Source of the DNA: Punica granatum
Taxonomy: Eukaryota > Streptophyta > Magnoliopsida > Myrtales > Lythraceae
Reading direction: 5' to 3'
DNA length: 64,000 bases
Assembly: GCF_007655135.1 (NCBI RefSeq)
Contig: NC_045127.1
Location: 9,061,001 to 9,125,000, forward strand
In this document: one piece after another, positions 1 through 12,165 of the stretch
Layout: every line of letters begins with the position of its first letter
Position numbering within the stretch: position 1 is the first letter of the stretch
The notes under the pieces: generated by a model
Databases searched by the model: none
What the model saw: the letters and a program-made list of their open reading frames with translations, nothing else
What the model was told of the DNA's origin: nothing
Made by a program: the position numbers and the translations under genes

Positions 1-396
1 GAGAATGAACGGAACTCAATATAATATGCACCTTTATGTATATATGTATGTATGTATGTATGTATAAAGAATGAATTGGCTCTTATTATATTCCATTATT
101 GAAATGAGCTTGGTCCAATCTGAGTTGTATTTGCACTGGTGAGTGGGCCCCCACAGTGGACTCCTGAAAGTTAGTTTCCTTCTGAATATGAAGAGTTAGT
201 TTCATGAATTAGGAACAAAAATGAAAAACCCCTTCCAATATTTTAATGACAAAGTCAAATGCCTCAGTGAAGCCCTGTTGGGTATAAATGAGGTTGTCCT
301 CCATTTTGTCACTTCAGAGTTGTCTTTTGCACTCATCAGAAACTTTTAACAAGAAGAGGCCTTAGCTTTCTTCTTCCATTACAGAGGTTGACATAA
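1..396. promoter_or_regulatory. Upstream region of the RSL4-like bHLH gene
   Basis: No coding signal is visible. A tetranucleotide microsatellite (ATGT)n lies at about 40-64. A TATA-box candidate TATAAAT at 283-289 stands about 110 bp before the start codon at 397, a normal plant distance for a TATA box plus a short leader. I did not identify a convincing root-hair element by eye. The assignment as promoter is inferred from position only. Confidence 0.5.
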
Positions 397-1972
397 ATGG
401 AGCCAATTCAATCAATGTTGGGAGCTTTCCCTTATGGAGATCAGTGGGACCCCCTCAGCATTCTGTTCAACAATGAGGATCTTGAGATGACGCAGAGGCT
501 TCTTGGTCAGTGCCCACCTGGCTTGGAGATCCCGACGGACTGCTTCTTCACGAGCCCGGAGGAGTTCCCGGAAGATCAGACGATGCCTGCAGGAATGTGT
601 GAGGGATTCTTGAATCCTGCGCTGACTCCTAGCCGTAACTCCCTGATGGGTTCCTCCTCCCAGGACGGGTCTTATGCCAGCACTGGCTTTGACGGGCATT
701 ATTACCCCGGGATGTCCACATTCTCGATGGAGGAGAAGTATTCCGGCGAATCATTCGTGCCCGACTTCACAGGCATTCTTGCCGGAGAAGGTTTTTGCCA
801 GAGCGACAACAATGCTGCTGGCAGTGATATTCAGGCTGAACCGGTGGAGCAACAAGCGGCGGTGAAGAGGTTACAGCCGAAGAGGGGGTACACGGGGTCG
901 AACTCATGCACTGCAGAGAAAGACGACGCTGAGACCGATGCACCCAAGAACCTGAAGAAGAGGAAGCCTTGCGCCTCAAGATCAGATGTAAGTACTGGAT
1001 ATTCAGATGATTTCTCATTCTAATGTATTTGAATTGATATGGCCTATTCGGTCTAGTGTCACCATCCATTATAGTTTCTCAATAATTTGAGATGCCACGG
1101 CCTGATAATGCAGCGTGAATTCTCTCCTCATTTCTATGCGTCGTTTTATTGAAAGATGTGCCTTGAATCTCTCTTGGCAAGGTCGATATAAGACTCGGGT
1201 CGATCTAGTTTTAATTTCCAATGTGGTCGGCGGTGAATTATTTTGCGTATATGTTTGTACAAAATAGAAGCCCGAAGATATTGGAGAAAGTGTCCTAATG
1301 GGTTTTTGGAATGCATCTGCAGAAGGGGAAGAAAAACGTGCTGCCAAAGAAGAAGCAGAGGCTCGCCAAACCAAACGGGGATGAGGGAGAAGAGGGTAAC
1401 GTTATCGTGAGGCAACAGGGCCAGAGCTCGAGCACTTGCAGCTCGGAGGAAGACAGTGTCTCTCAAGAGCTCAACAATGGAGAATCGGCTCAAAATTCCA
1501 ACGAGACTTCGGCCCTTAACTCAGACGGAAAGACAACTAGAGCCAGCAAAGGCACTGCCACAGATCCTCAGAGCCTCTACGCAAGGGTACGGACCTTACA
1601 TTCTTTCACAATCAGTCATTCCAAGTCCAGAACAATTAGCTTCCTCGATAAACGACGTACCTTGAAGGATTTCAGTTACTCATTCCATTCTGTTACATTC
1701 TGCAGAGAAGAAGGGAGCGAATCAACGAGAGACTGAGGATCTTACAGAACCTTGTTCCTAACGGAACCAAGGTAACATATACCGCTTAACTCAAAAAAAT
1801 TGATTCAGAAGATCGACTTATATCGTGTTTTATCTCTTGATTATAACGACTGACCAAGTGTACCTTCTATGTTTGGGGGCAGGTCGATATCAGTACAATG
1901 TTGGAAGAGGCAGTCCAGTACGTCAAGTTCTTACAGATCCAAATTAAGGTATAATAACCCGAAGAACTACCA

Positions 1973-2003
<31 letters not shown>

Positions 2004-2164
2004 TTAATTTATAAAATCATATGATAATATTAATTAAAGCGGGCACTTATCTTTGGTCTCCTGATTTGCAGCTCTTGAGCAGTGATGAGCTGTGGATGTA
2101 TGCCCCGATAGCCTACAATGGGATGGACATTGGACTGAACCAGATGCTTCCTCGTCACCTATAG
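397..2164 (+). CDS. RSL4: RSL-class bHLH transcription factor (RSL4-like)
   Basis: Five exons: 397-987, 1323-1586, 1706-1771, 1883-1948, 2072-2164, giving about 359 residues; all introns are GT-AG and the phases agree. The bHLH spans roughly residues 279-330. The basic region runs from QSLYAR at the end of exon 2 into RRRERINERLR in exon 3, followed by the helix-loop-helix DISTMLEEAVQYVKFLQ and the RSL hallmark tail LLSSDELWMYAPIAYNGMDIG. Proteins of this subfamily (RSL2, RSL4, bHLH84/139) are nuclear E-box-binding factors that drive root-hair growth below RHD6/RSL1. The N-terminus is acidic and poorly conserved; residues before the bHLH include basic KK-rich stretches. The RSL4 name rests on the neighbouring genes, since the bHLH alone cannot separate RSL2 from RSL4; the length is closer to RSL2. 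Role in root hairs is inferred from the family. Confidence 0.9.
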
Positions 2165-3310
2165 TAATCTCAAGTCAATCTCGCAATAATATACATCGAA
2201 TCCATCCATCAGACATTTAAAGAAATAAGAAAAGAAAAACAATCCAATGTTTTCACCCCACAAAGTGGGATGACCTAACTGATTCGGAACCGGTTGTACA
2301 AAGATCAGTTCATCGATATTCGCCGTGCCTAATGTGTAGACCCCATAATTCCGGCTCTTCATCACAGCCCCATCTGGAAGCAAGCAAGAACTCCAGTGGA
2401 AGAGAGTTACCAAATCATATAGATATCAGCCATTTTTTCAACTTTTTTTTTCGGTTCAATTATACGTAGTTATTGTTCATGACTTTGTACTGGGTCGATT
2501 GTTAAGTTCCCCATTCAGAAACATGTGAATTATGGTAAATAATATCATATGAATGTCTACCTCTGTTTCTTGTTTCTGAATGTACTTTACCAAAGTTAAT
2601 TAATTAATTCATTAATTATACGAAATTTGTATAATTAATTGCAAATCTCCGTTCCCCTTGTCCAATTTTACCTTGAAGAAAAAGACTTCTACTTTTTTTC
2701 TTTTTTTCTTTTTTTTTTCCTTCTGCTTTGACCCCAATTTGCATAAATATTCATGGGATTCCAACAAGGGAGGTAGCAGCAAGTATTTATCGATCATCAA
2801 AAAGAAACTTACGGCCTGTTTTGGTTGGATTCATGAGATTGAGCAACAGGGGGATTCTAATACAGAATAGTACAACAGAAAACACTTCCATTGAGTATTT
2901 GATCAGACAATCGTCATGAGTGATTGTAGTGTTACATATAATTACGGTGTTCAATGCGAGATTTATGTACATTATTTGATGTATGGTTCGTGCTAGTGCC
3001 GATACAGATACTGGCAGCCACGAGTTAACTATTGAATCGATAGAAATCTAGAGGGACTAACATATTTATTCCTATTGACGTTCGATATTGACGTCAACTT
3101 CGAACAATTAAATTGGGCCACAAATTACACTATGGCCCAGTACATGCTTGTTTTCCGAGTAATTGGGCTCAATTGGGCTAAGCATCGGAGCCCGGCCCAC
3201 AATGAGCAAATGCTGCGGTGGGGTCACATCAGTCCTTTCACCCCGCTTTCGCTGAGCGCTAAAACCGACGAACTGGTCACTACTTCTGCTACCGCGTGCC
3301 CTGCACCGCC
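2165..3310. other. Intergenic spacer between bHLH gene and RRM/SPOC gene
   Basis: This holds the 3' UTR of the bHLH gene and the promoter of the next gene. It is AT-rich, with TAATTAATTAATT-type runs near 2597-2640 and a T/C tract at about 2692-2720. No ORF in it resembles a protein. The last 200 bp become more GC-rich and carry the promoter motifs listed separately. Confidence 0.6.
3089..3199 (+). promoter_or_regulatory. Site II (TGGGCY) cluster plus a TGACGTCA palindrome
   Basis: Five TGGGCC/TGGGCT motifs, in either orientation, occur in 86 bp: 3114-3119, 3134-3139, 3164-3169, 3174-3179 and 3194-3199. The perfect palindrome TGACGTCA is at 3089-3096. Site II elements are known TCP-bound motifs in promoters of housekeeping and growth genes, and TGACGTCA is a bZIP site. 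They lie 110-220 bp before the start codon at 3311. No clear TATA box is seen, which fits a broadly expressed gene. Function is inferred. Confidence 0.55.
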
Positions 3311-6300
3311 ATGGCTTCGTCGGAGCAGCCTCTGAAGAAGCGGAGGCTCTACGAGCTGCCGCCGGAATCTCCTCCCCGACCGTCGTCTCCACCTACCTCA
3401 TCCCAGGATGGCCCAGCAGCTGCCCCTCCGCCGCCTGAGCCAGCTGTCCTCCTGGCGGCGTCTCCACAGACGCCGTCGCGGGAGGATACAACGACGAAGC
3501 GGAGTAACAGGGAGGAGATTCGACTCGTCTTCGAGTCGTACAAGAAGCTTAAATTTTGCGTCTCCCAGAAGGAGGCGCGCCTCATGCCGGAGCTGGAGCA
3601 GGCTTACCTCTCCCTCATCACTGCTTCCCAAGGTCAGTCAGCTCAGGCTCCACCTAAAAATCGTTCTTTTAATTCAGTGAAATCAGTTGCGTTAGCGGCA
3701 GGTAAATTGATTGGTATTGAATTTGATCATTGAGGAGAAGCTTTATGGTGCTAGCTTCACTCCACTGGGATAATGACAGAGAGAACCTTGACTTATGTTA
3801 CTTAGAGAGGCCTTCACCTAGTACTGGGAACTTCAGCCACTGTCATTTTCCTGTCTAGTAAGGGTTGGAGCATTTGGTTGATTGTTTATGCGCAGAATGC
3901 TTTTAGATTGTCCATCATTTCTTAGAAGCAGTCTGTTATAGATACTGTTATAACATAGAATGCTAATTGGTTGCAAGAATACTGATGTATTTGGTGAATC
4001 AAATCATCCTACTATTTTATGCTTTGTGGAAGAGGGAACTTTGGGGTGATATGTCTTTGGACAATGGCATTCATGACGCTCTAAGTTCGGATGTGATTAG
4101 ATATGGAGCTAACAATGGTAACTGTTCGTAGCGAGCTTTATGAAACCCCATTAATATATAAAAGAACAGTCAGGTTCCCCCCATTAAATTGAAGATCATC
4201 TACTATCTTTAGATTTCAGATTTTTGCAAGGACTAGTCTAAAGATGGAGGACCAATCTGTGAAAGTAAACATATCTCTTTCTCCCTGTCTCTCGATCCAT
4301 CTCTCTCTCTTCAGAGTGACTTTTGCAGTACTTGAACGCATGGCAAAGAATGAAGAATTCTAGCTGGAAGTGATTATTCATCATGACTAATCATGTTCTG
4401 GAAGTTACATATTCGATGTATGTTAGAAGTAAGACAGACTGGCACTTGGATCATTCTCATTTGGTTCAGTTGCTTTTGGGGAAAATTTATGCCAGAAATG
4501 AAGCTTATTGTGGTTTTGAAAACTATCTGGTGAAAATTTATAATCTGTCCTATCAAAATTTTGTTGAAAGTACATCCTTTTTTTTCAGGATGTACCAGTG
4601 TGCAGCGTGTTGTAGCTGATCTCATTCCTCGATATGCGTCATTTTGCCCTACTGCTCTTGAAGCTGCTGCAACTGTCCTAATCAATATGCATAACTGGAA
4701 CTTGGCTATCATAAACAGGGGAGAGGATGCTGACGACGTTGCATTTCAGATTGCAAAAACCTGCATTCTAGGTCTCGTTGATATCTGTCGCACTGCTTCG
4801 TCAGAGGCTCCAACTTCATCTGTTATACAAGGCATCAGCTCCGCAGTCTTCCTTAATGTGCTTACCTTTTTTGTATCCTCTTTTGGGGGGAAAAATATTT
4901 TCCAGATTGTTGATGAGGAAAGGACAAAGTTGCCAGACACTGATGAGAGTTTTTCCTATCTAAAGATGAAGTTGTCAGACGAGGATGAATTACCCGTGAT
5001 AAAGTTATCCAAGTTTCGGGCAATAACCATCCTTAGGATATTCTTTGCTTGTCCAAAGAGCATACTTGCCGCCTGTTTTGAGCTCCTGAAATCCTCTATA
5101 GCAGAGGGTCTTCAAAATGACGGACAGTATTTTCTTACTCAGGTAATGAGCAGGCTTGATGGTGATGATGTGGCTTGCATTCTGGATCATTCAAATGATA
5201 AAGCTCAATCTTGTATCGCTTCAACGAATAAAGAAAACAATGGGCAGCAACCATCAGATGGCAGTCACATTTCTGTACCCATGAGATGCCTGTTACGATT
5301 GGTAATTTTCAATTCACTTTTTGTACCTATAGCCTAATTCTTAATAAATTAACCACAGATCTGATGCAGATTTTATTGTTTGTATCCCTCAGTGTTTTCA
5401 TATTGCTTGTCGAGGGACATAGTCTTCGTATAATATATCTCAAATGAATTGGATGGAATCTAGAGCCCTGGATTATTTGTTGATTGGGAATAGGTAATTC
5501 AATCAAGAAATGTGAGGGTTGCTTTGGTGAATACCTTGTCAATCATCACATGCCTGTATGATGCCCCTACAACTTTTTGTTATGACAATTTATTTTGCCC
5601 TAGGCAGCATATTAACAGGAAAGGATAGTGAATATGAACTTCATTGGCAACAGAAAGAAGAAGAATATAAGATCATATTTTATGTGGGCTGCTCTGACGC
5701 CACCTCTCTAGTTACGCCAAGGCTAGTGTATGTTTCATTTCTTTATTTTTGGGATATTGTGGCAACCTTTTTCTAGCTGATTAGTCAGTTTTTTTTTCTT
5801 TTTTCCTTCTTTATTTGAGGGTTAGATTGAACCTCTTCATAGTAGATAGTTAGCATTTATTATTTTGTAGGCGACTTCTTTGGCCTGCCTGATGGATCAA
5901 ATGGGTGAATTGTGTTGGTTCTTAGTGTTAAGGTGCCTCACAGTATGTCGTCAAGTTATTTTGCAAGTAACTTAGTATCGTACGTGCACAATTTTTGTGT
6001 TATGGTTTCTTGGTGAGGTTATCCTATTAAGATGCTTCCTTCATGCAGGTTATTGATAGAGATCATTCCTTGAGAAGCTGGATCATTAAGAGGTACCATA
6101 AATTGAAAAAATTCTCACCCTCTAGATGTGCATCAGAAATTCTCTCTGTGTTGAAAGGATGCTTGGAATCATTTATTGATGGGGTCAACTGGGAGGATAG
6201 TCAAGTAGAAAGTGATGAAGATGCTTCTGAATCTACTGCATCTTTCAATCAACATTATTGGGCCCCTGGGATGTCAAGTCAGCAGGGTATGCATACTGAA

Positions 6301-9300
6301 CCATGTGGAAGAGAGGATAATGGAAGATATCATGATGGATCACGAAACGAGGGTTTTACAGGCAAGTCTGGCCAATATACAAACTCTCACAGCTCGGCAG
6401 ATGTTCGTTCTATAAGTGTTCCTGATTGTAATGGTGGGGGCTCCAGGTTAAAGGACTTTGAGATGTCGGAGCATGCAGATTATTCCAGTAGGCCCTCAGT
6501 GTCTACGGATGTAGCGACTCACCAGTCATATTCACCTGTAGCAAAACAATCAGACTTTAGGAGCAATTCATTTGAAGGAAGAAATCATTTTGTTCATGGT
6601 GATAAAAGTCATAATCCTAATACGGATGCCAGCATACCTCCCCTGAGATCAGCTGCAGGAAGTGCAAATAATGCTGTGTCATCTCCAAGACATAATTATG
6701 CAGTCCGATATAGTTCTCCAAATCAAGTCTTTTGGTTATCTGATGGGGACCCTGCAGCTATGGATATAGTCTCAGCTTCCAGGCAGCTCTTGTTGGGTTA
6801 TCTGGGTCCTGATGTATCTGAAGCTCATGTAAGATACCAGCTTGACAGATTTGGTCCTATTGATCATTTCTTTTTCTACCCAAGGAGAGGATTTGCGTTG
6901 GTTGATTTCAGGAGTATTATGGATTCTATAAGAGCTCGTGATTATATCAGAAGACATTTCCCATGGCGCATTAAATTTCTGGACATCGGACTAGGGACAA
7001 TGGGAGCGGTAAATGGTGTTGCCGTCGGTTATTGTTCTTTTATATATGTTGGAAATATATTGAGTCAGTGGATGAGGGATGAGTTTCTGAATGAATCGAG
7101 GAAGGTGCTTTACAAAGGCCCCAACATGGTTACTGATTTGACCAATGAAGGCGCTATGCTGTTGGAATATGAAACTTCTGAAGAAGCTGTGACAGTGATG
7201 ACACATCTTAGGCAGTACCGGAAGGAAATTAGTAATAGGTCGCACATGGATCCATCCAGATCTGCTGCTGTTCCTGCTCATGGTGTTGGCTCACCACATT
7301 CTCAACTAGTTGCACATAACATTCCTGACAGCACTAGGACTAGGATGTCTCAGTTATCTTCTCTATTCTCTTCATTACGTTCAAAATACAACATCAGTCA
7401 AAGTTTTAGCTACTTTGACAATCATAATTCCCATAATGCCAACTCAAGAGGAGAAGAAATGGCATCAAACACGCTATGGATCTACCTTCCAAATTCAAAC
7501 ACTCCGTATCTCATGGAGGATGAGCTAATGACAATTTGCAAACTGGCTATTGGCGATGTAGGGTCCATTATTCGGCATGCACGCACAAATATGCAATCAG
7601 GCTCTGGCTGGTTAGTTGAGTGCAGCAGTGCGGATGCTGCAATTACTGCTTTGAGAAACCTCCGTGGTTGTCCAGGCACATTCCTTCAAGTTGAACTCAG
7701 GTTTGTGCCCAAGATCCTTATTATTAACTGCTTCGATTTGTGCCTTCCTATGATTTTCCAAACGGCCGGGGTAGAATGTCCATGATCCTCTTTGATGATA
7801 GAAACGTTAGACAATCATTGCTGTTAACCTCAATATAGATGCTTCATATTCTGTTTCATAACACAGATTAATTTTCTGCCATTATTTGCTGGATGCAATT
7901 TCCATAGATTTGCTACTTAGTGATGCCCATGATAGGCTTTGTACATACAAGTGTTTAAGCAGTCACATTGATAATCTGACTTCTCTTCAATTGGAGTAAA
8001 CTTTCTAATCCGAATCAGATGACTTATTTGCTGTGAGTATTTTCTTGAAGAATTTTTAGTTTGTATTGCATTAAATTATATGATTATGCTTTTCTCTTGT
8101 CTATCATACTGTCAAGAGATTTATTCGAGAAGTAGGATCTGTCCATTTATAGTAAGCTATTGGATTCCATAAGCTGGATTATTAGACAGGATTGAACTGA
8201 TATCCTTTCTGCTTGTTGGTCTTAAACCAGAAAAAAAGTGTTCTTAAATAGAAGCTGTGTTTGCATATAAGCTCTACTCCAGGTTGCCAGGGGTTTTCAT
8301 TGGAAGAAAAGTAGCTTGATAGCAAAACTCTATTTACAAAATATTATCGTTGAACTCCCGGATGGTGCAAAAGATGATTTACTAATTCTATTTGATTGTA
8401 TGTATATACAAGTAGCTTTATGGCAAGGCTAGGGCAACGTGTATGAGAGTTTTTGTAACCTCTATTCAAGCTTGAGATGCATTTTGCTTGTTTAGATATT
8501 TCTCCATTGAATGATTTGAACAGTTGCATCCTTGTAGAGCAATATTTTAGCATATATACTCTTTTTATAAAAATAAAATGATATATATCTCATTGCATAT
8601 ATTACTTCATGAAAGTATTTGTCCATACATGCTAATAAACATATGAAACCTTTTCGAATGAATCCCAGTTGTCTAGAAAACATATACACCCTTAACTGCC
8701 TGATATTGTTTATCTTAACAATTAATTATTGCTCTTCTTTTGAGCAGTCATGGAGGCCAGCCACCGGTTCCACCTGTGTCATCTAATCCTGACAGTGGAT
8801 CCAGTGGCCTTGTATCTCCAGGGCTGAAAGCTGATAGCACCCCAGTACTGGGCCCACATTCTTTCCAATCAAACTGGACTTCTTCTGGCGGCACTGAGAA
8901 CATGGTGGTGGATAACACTTCACAAGGTGATAAAAGCCCTTTCCTTTTGAAATTTTCTGGTTATGGTATGCTCCCTCTCCAACTGGGATAAAGGAAACTA
9001 CATCCTCAAATTGGTGTAAATATTGTCTTAAACACGGTTAATCCACCTGTTGGTAGTTAACAATCCCACAATGATTGTATTAAATTATGCTTATTATTGC
9101 GGTTAATCTGGTCTAACAGAATCTTTTTAACTCATTTTATTGTGGAGTTATAATTGACTGATTATATTATGCAGGTAGCACCATGGTCTCAGGTGTGAGT
9201 TCAGCTGCGGCAAGCATATCATGCATGCCAATGGCACCTCAAGGACCCAATATACCACCTCATCAAATTCAAGCATCTCCGTTCATGCACCCCACTTATT

Positions 9301-11174
9301 TCCCCCCAACAAATCCATGGGACCCACAAGGTTCTAGTCATCACGTGCCTCTAAATCCTGTTCAAGCCGGCCCAATGCAGAATAATTTTCAGGTTACTGC
9401 TGCATCAGCAGCTCCTTTTCCTCCTCCCTTGACCCCTCTAGCACAAGTACCAGGAAACTCAGTGAAGCCTGAAGAGTCTCCTGTCCCTCCTGAGATGCCA
9501 CCACCTCCATTGCCTCCATCCCCCCCACCTCCACCTCAGGCACAACCACCTTCCCTGCCACCTCCTCCGAGTTCTCCGCCCCCACCACCCCCTCCTCTAC
9601 CTGCTACTGAATCCTCTTATCCTGAGACCTCTTCACCGCCTCTTCAGTACCAATGGCAGGGAACTTTATGCAAGAGTGGAGTGCATTACTGCATAATTCG
9701 TGCATATAGAGTAGATTCAGATATTTGCAAGTATCCGATTGGCCTATCTGAGCCTGCGGAGTAAGAACTTGAATTCTTACAGTGATTGAGTCTCTTTGTA
9801 TTGTAAATGATTTGTAAACATGTTCTCTTGCTGACATTTGGTGCAGATGGCCCGTTAAATTGGACATGACCAAACGTACGGACTATCGGCACGTGAAGTC
9901 AGCATTCACTAATACTCCATCACATAGAGTAAGCCTGGTTGCATAATGTGATTTGCCTATTTCTTAGGGTGAATAAATTGCTAGACTATCTAATAGTGAA
10001 ATACATCTCATAAGGCTATAAGGACAAACAAGGGAACTACATTAGGAAAATTTTGACCCTCGAAGAAGACAGTCAACATCGTGAAGTGAAGAGAAATGTC
10101 AATTCGTGATATAGTCTCCGCAAACAAACACATGCAAAAATACATTAAATTAGCACATCAATATGAATATTTCTCATCAAAATTTTGGCGGACAATGTTC
10201 ACACTGAAATATGTTATTGGATGCAACTTGGAATACAACTTAGAATTTGCTATATATTACGTTATGGAGTCTCTTCAACAAGCATTCATTTCTTTTCATA
10301 GTTCTGGATGTTCGATAGGTCCATTTATGCATTTTCTTGAGTTATATGTTCTTTTGGCAAATTTGATCCTAAATTATTGACATCTGATGCAGAGAGAAGT
10401 ATGCCGAATGGTTCCTGCTTCTGTTGCTGACCGTAAAGGCGTAAGTGCCATCCTCCTTTCTATGCTTATCCTATTGGTTACAAATTTTCCAGTTTGCTCT
10501 TCCCAGAAAGTCATGGAACTATGCTGCTCTTTCGGGATATTGTTTTTCAAATTCTTTTAGCCTGTGAAACTCCTATCAGTCATGAATTCATCTAGCAAAT
10601 CTTATATCAGATAAAATAGATTGATTAAGGGCAGACCTCGGGCATCTAGAGAAAAAAGGTTGACTGTGATATTGAGAGAAATTCTCTCCAAATGTATCTG
10701 AAGCTTTTTCTGTTGGGCATTACGATGATTTAGTCCTCATGTGAAGATGATATCTGCATGTCATGCGACAGATTTCTAGGGTTCAAGTGAGATTTTTAAA
10801 GCTTTTACTTGATGAATTTAGAATGGAATCGGCATTAACTCATCCTAGGCTTTGCCATCACTTGAGATTGAAGGAAGTTTGAGTACTGCTGGATGTCTTA
10901 TTCCTTATTCTTATCATCTGATTTGAATAAAGCGGTGCTCCATGTTTATCCTGTGGTTTTGATTCTGCAGTTCCAGGACTTCATATCTTACTTGAAGCAG
11001 CGGGAATGTGCCGGAGTAATCAAGATCCCTGCAGTGGGTTCCATATGGGCGAGGCTCCTATTCATGCTTCCATACTCGGAGGAGCTTTGCTCGATGCTCT
11101 CTATTCCCCTTGAGTCCTCAGATGCCCTCATTGTACTGGTCCTGCCCAAAGAAACAAACATCGAAGGGGTGTGA
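3311..11174 (+). CDS. RRM and SPOC domain protein, SPEN/FPA-like (At1g27750-like)
   Basis: Eight exons: 3311-3632, 4589-5301, 6049-7700, 8748-8926, 9175-9760, 9847-9928, 10393-10440, 10971-11174, giving about 1261 residues with consistent phases. The start ATG at 3311 lies in a GCCATGG context. Order: basic proline-rich N-terminus; an alpha-helical block (residues about 75-345) with no name I recognise; a short conserved segment starting [11 protein letters not shown]; a serine/asparagine-rich linker; an RRM (about 590-665, [23 protein letters not shown], then GFALVDF); a degenerate second RRM-like part; a third RRM-like part (about 818-895, [10 protein letters not shown] to GWLVECSS); a polyproline tract (about 1057-1100); and a C-terminal SPOC domain (from about 1115, WQGTLCKSG to ALIVLVLP). 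SPOC proteins such as FPA bind RNA and act in transcription or 3'-end processing in the nucleus. The plant protein is poorly studied and its precise role is unknown to me. Confidence 0.85.
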
Positions 11175-12165
11175 CCTGAACTTTCTTAAAATTCTCGGGC
11201 TTCAGGGATCCTCTTTTGTAATGTTGTTAGAAAGAAAAAAATATGTCGAAGGTAGTAATACATGCTGCGGAATTTCATGCAACGTAGCTCCTCAGCTGTT
11301 CCGCAATCAGTTTTTGGGTAGATTTGCTCTGTATACGTCCTAAAACATTGTACAGTAAGCTTAATCAGCAATTTTGGGAATGTCCCGTTTGTCGGGTTTT
11401 GCTGAGGAACTGAAAATGTACATTTTGGGGTAAATCTGTAAAACTGTGTTCCTTGCCCCTCCTTGGTCGAGCTTCCTTATATGATGGTATCTTAATAAAT
11501 GCAATCTGGTCGATGTTGTAAGTTTTTTTTGCTCGAAGGTCGATGTTGTATGTTTCTTTTGCTCGAAGGTCGATGTTGTAAGTTGTTTGTGCCCCAGTTG
11601 CTATCTTGCATTTTACTCGTTTTGATTCAATCACACATTTGCTCTTATCCCTCCCATTCAGTCGCCCTGTGTTGCATTTACTAGCTCGATCTGATCGAAA
11701 CTCAATCGCATTTGCTTTCTGGCATTCGATTGCCTATTTTGCAATTACGAAGCTCAATCTGATCGTGATTCGATCGCGATTGCTCTTATCCTGTCAACTT
11801 TTACGCAGGGTGCACTCGAGTTGAGATTCTGCTTCCCGACTAGAACAAGAGGAAGGGGGGAAAAAAAGTTTTTTCCCCCCGAATATTTTGGAAGTCAAAA
11901 GAAAAAGAAAAGATTATTTCAAAGGGAAAAAAAAAAAAACAAAGACAGGACTGTTGGGCAGCAGTGGGGACGGTTCTTCTTCCCCAAGTAATAGAATAGA
12001 ACGGAATAGCAGAGGCGGCGGCGGTGCCACGCTCTCCTTCGAGCGTTTCCATCAGCTCGGGCCATTCACCAGTTCAGTCCCGTCTTCAATCAATCGCAAG
12101 TTCATTTCAGACACGAGCAGATCCGTTGGCAGAGATTCCGATCAACAACAAGAAGGAGCTTGAAT
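11175..12165. other. Spacer: 3' UTR of SPOC gene and 5' leader of CUE gene
   Basis: No protein-coding signal is seen. A candidate polyadenylation signal AATAAA is at 11494-11499, about 320 bp after the SPOC gene stop. It is followed by a 30-bp tandem repeat and then a polypurine stretch around 11850-11945. The last 150 bp read as a leader of the CUE gene. The two genes are in tandem, head to tail. Confidence 0.55.
11508..11597. repeat. 30-bp minisatellite, three copies
   Basis: The core GGTCGATGTTGTA occurs at 11508-11520, 11538-11550 and 11568-11580, exactly 30 bp apart, separated by T-rich GCTCGAA spacers. It lies just after the candidate polyadenylation signal of the SPOC gene. No coding role is apparent. 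Confidence 0.85.

Noticed and set aside
2159..2413. Minus-strand ORF downstream of the bHLH gene
   Set aside because: It lies in the 3' UTR, has no recognisable domain and weak composition.
9394..9588. Minus-strand ORF rich in valine and glutamate
   Set aside because: Antisense of the polyproline-coding part of the SPOC gene.
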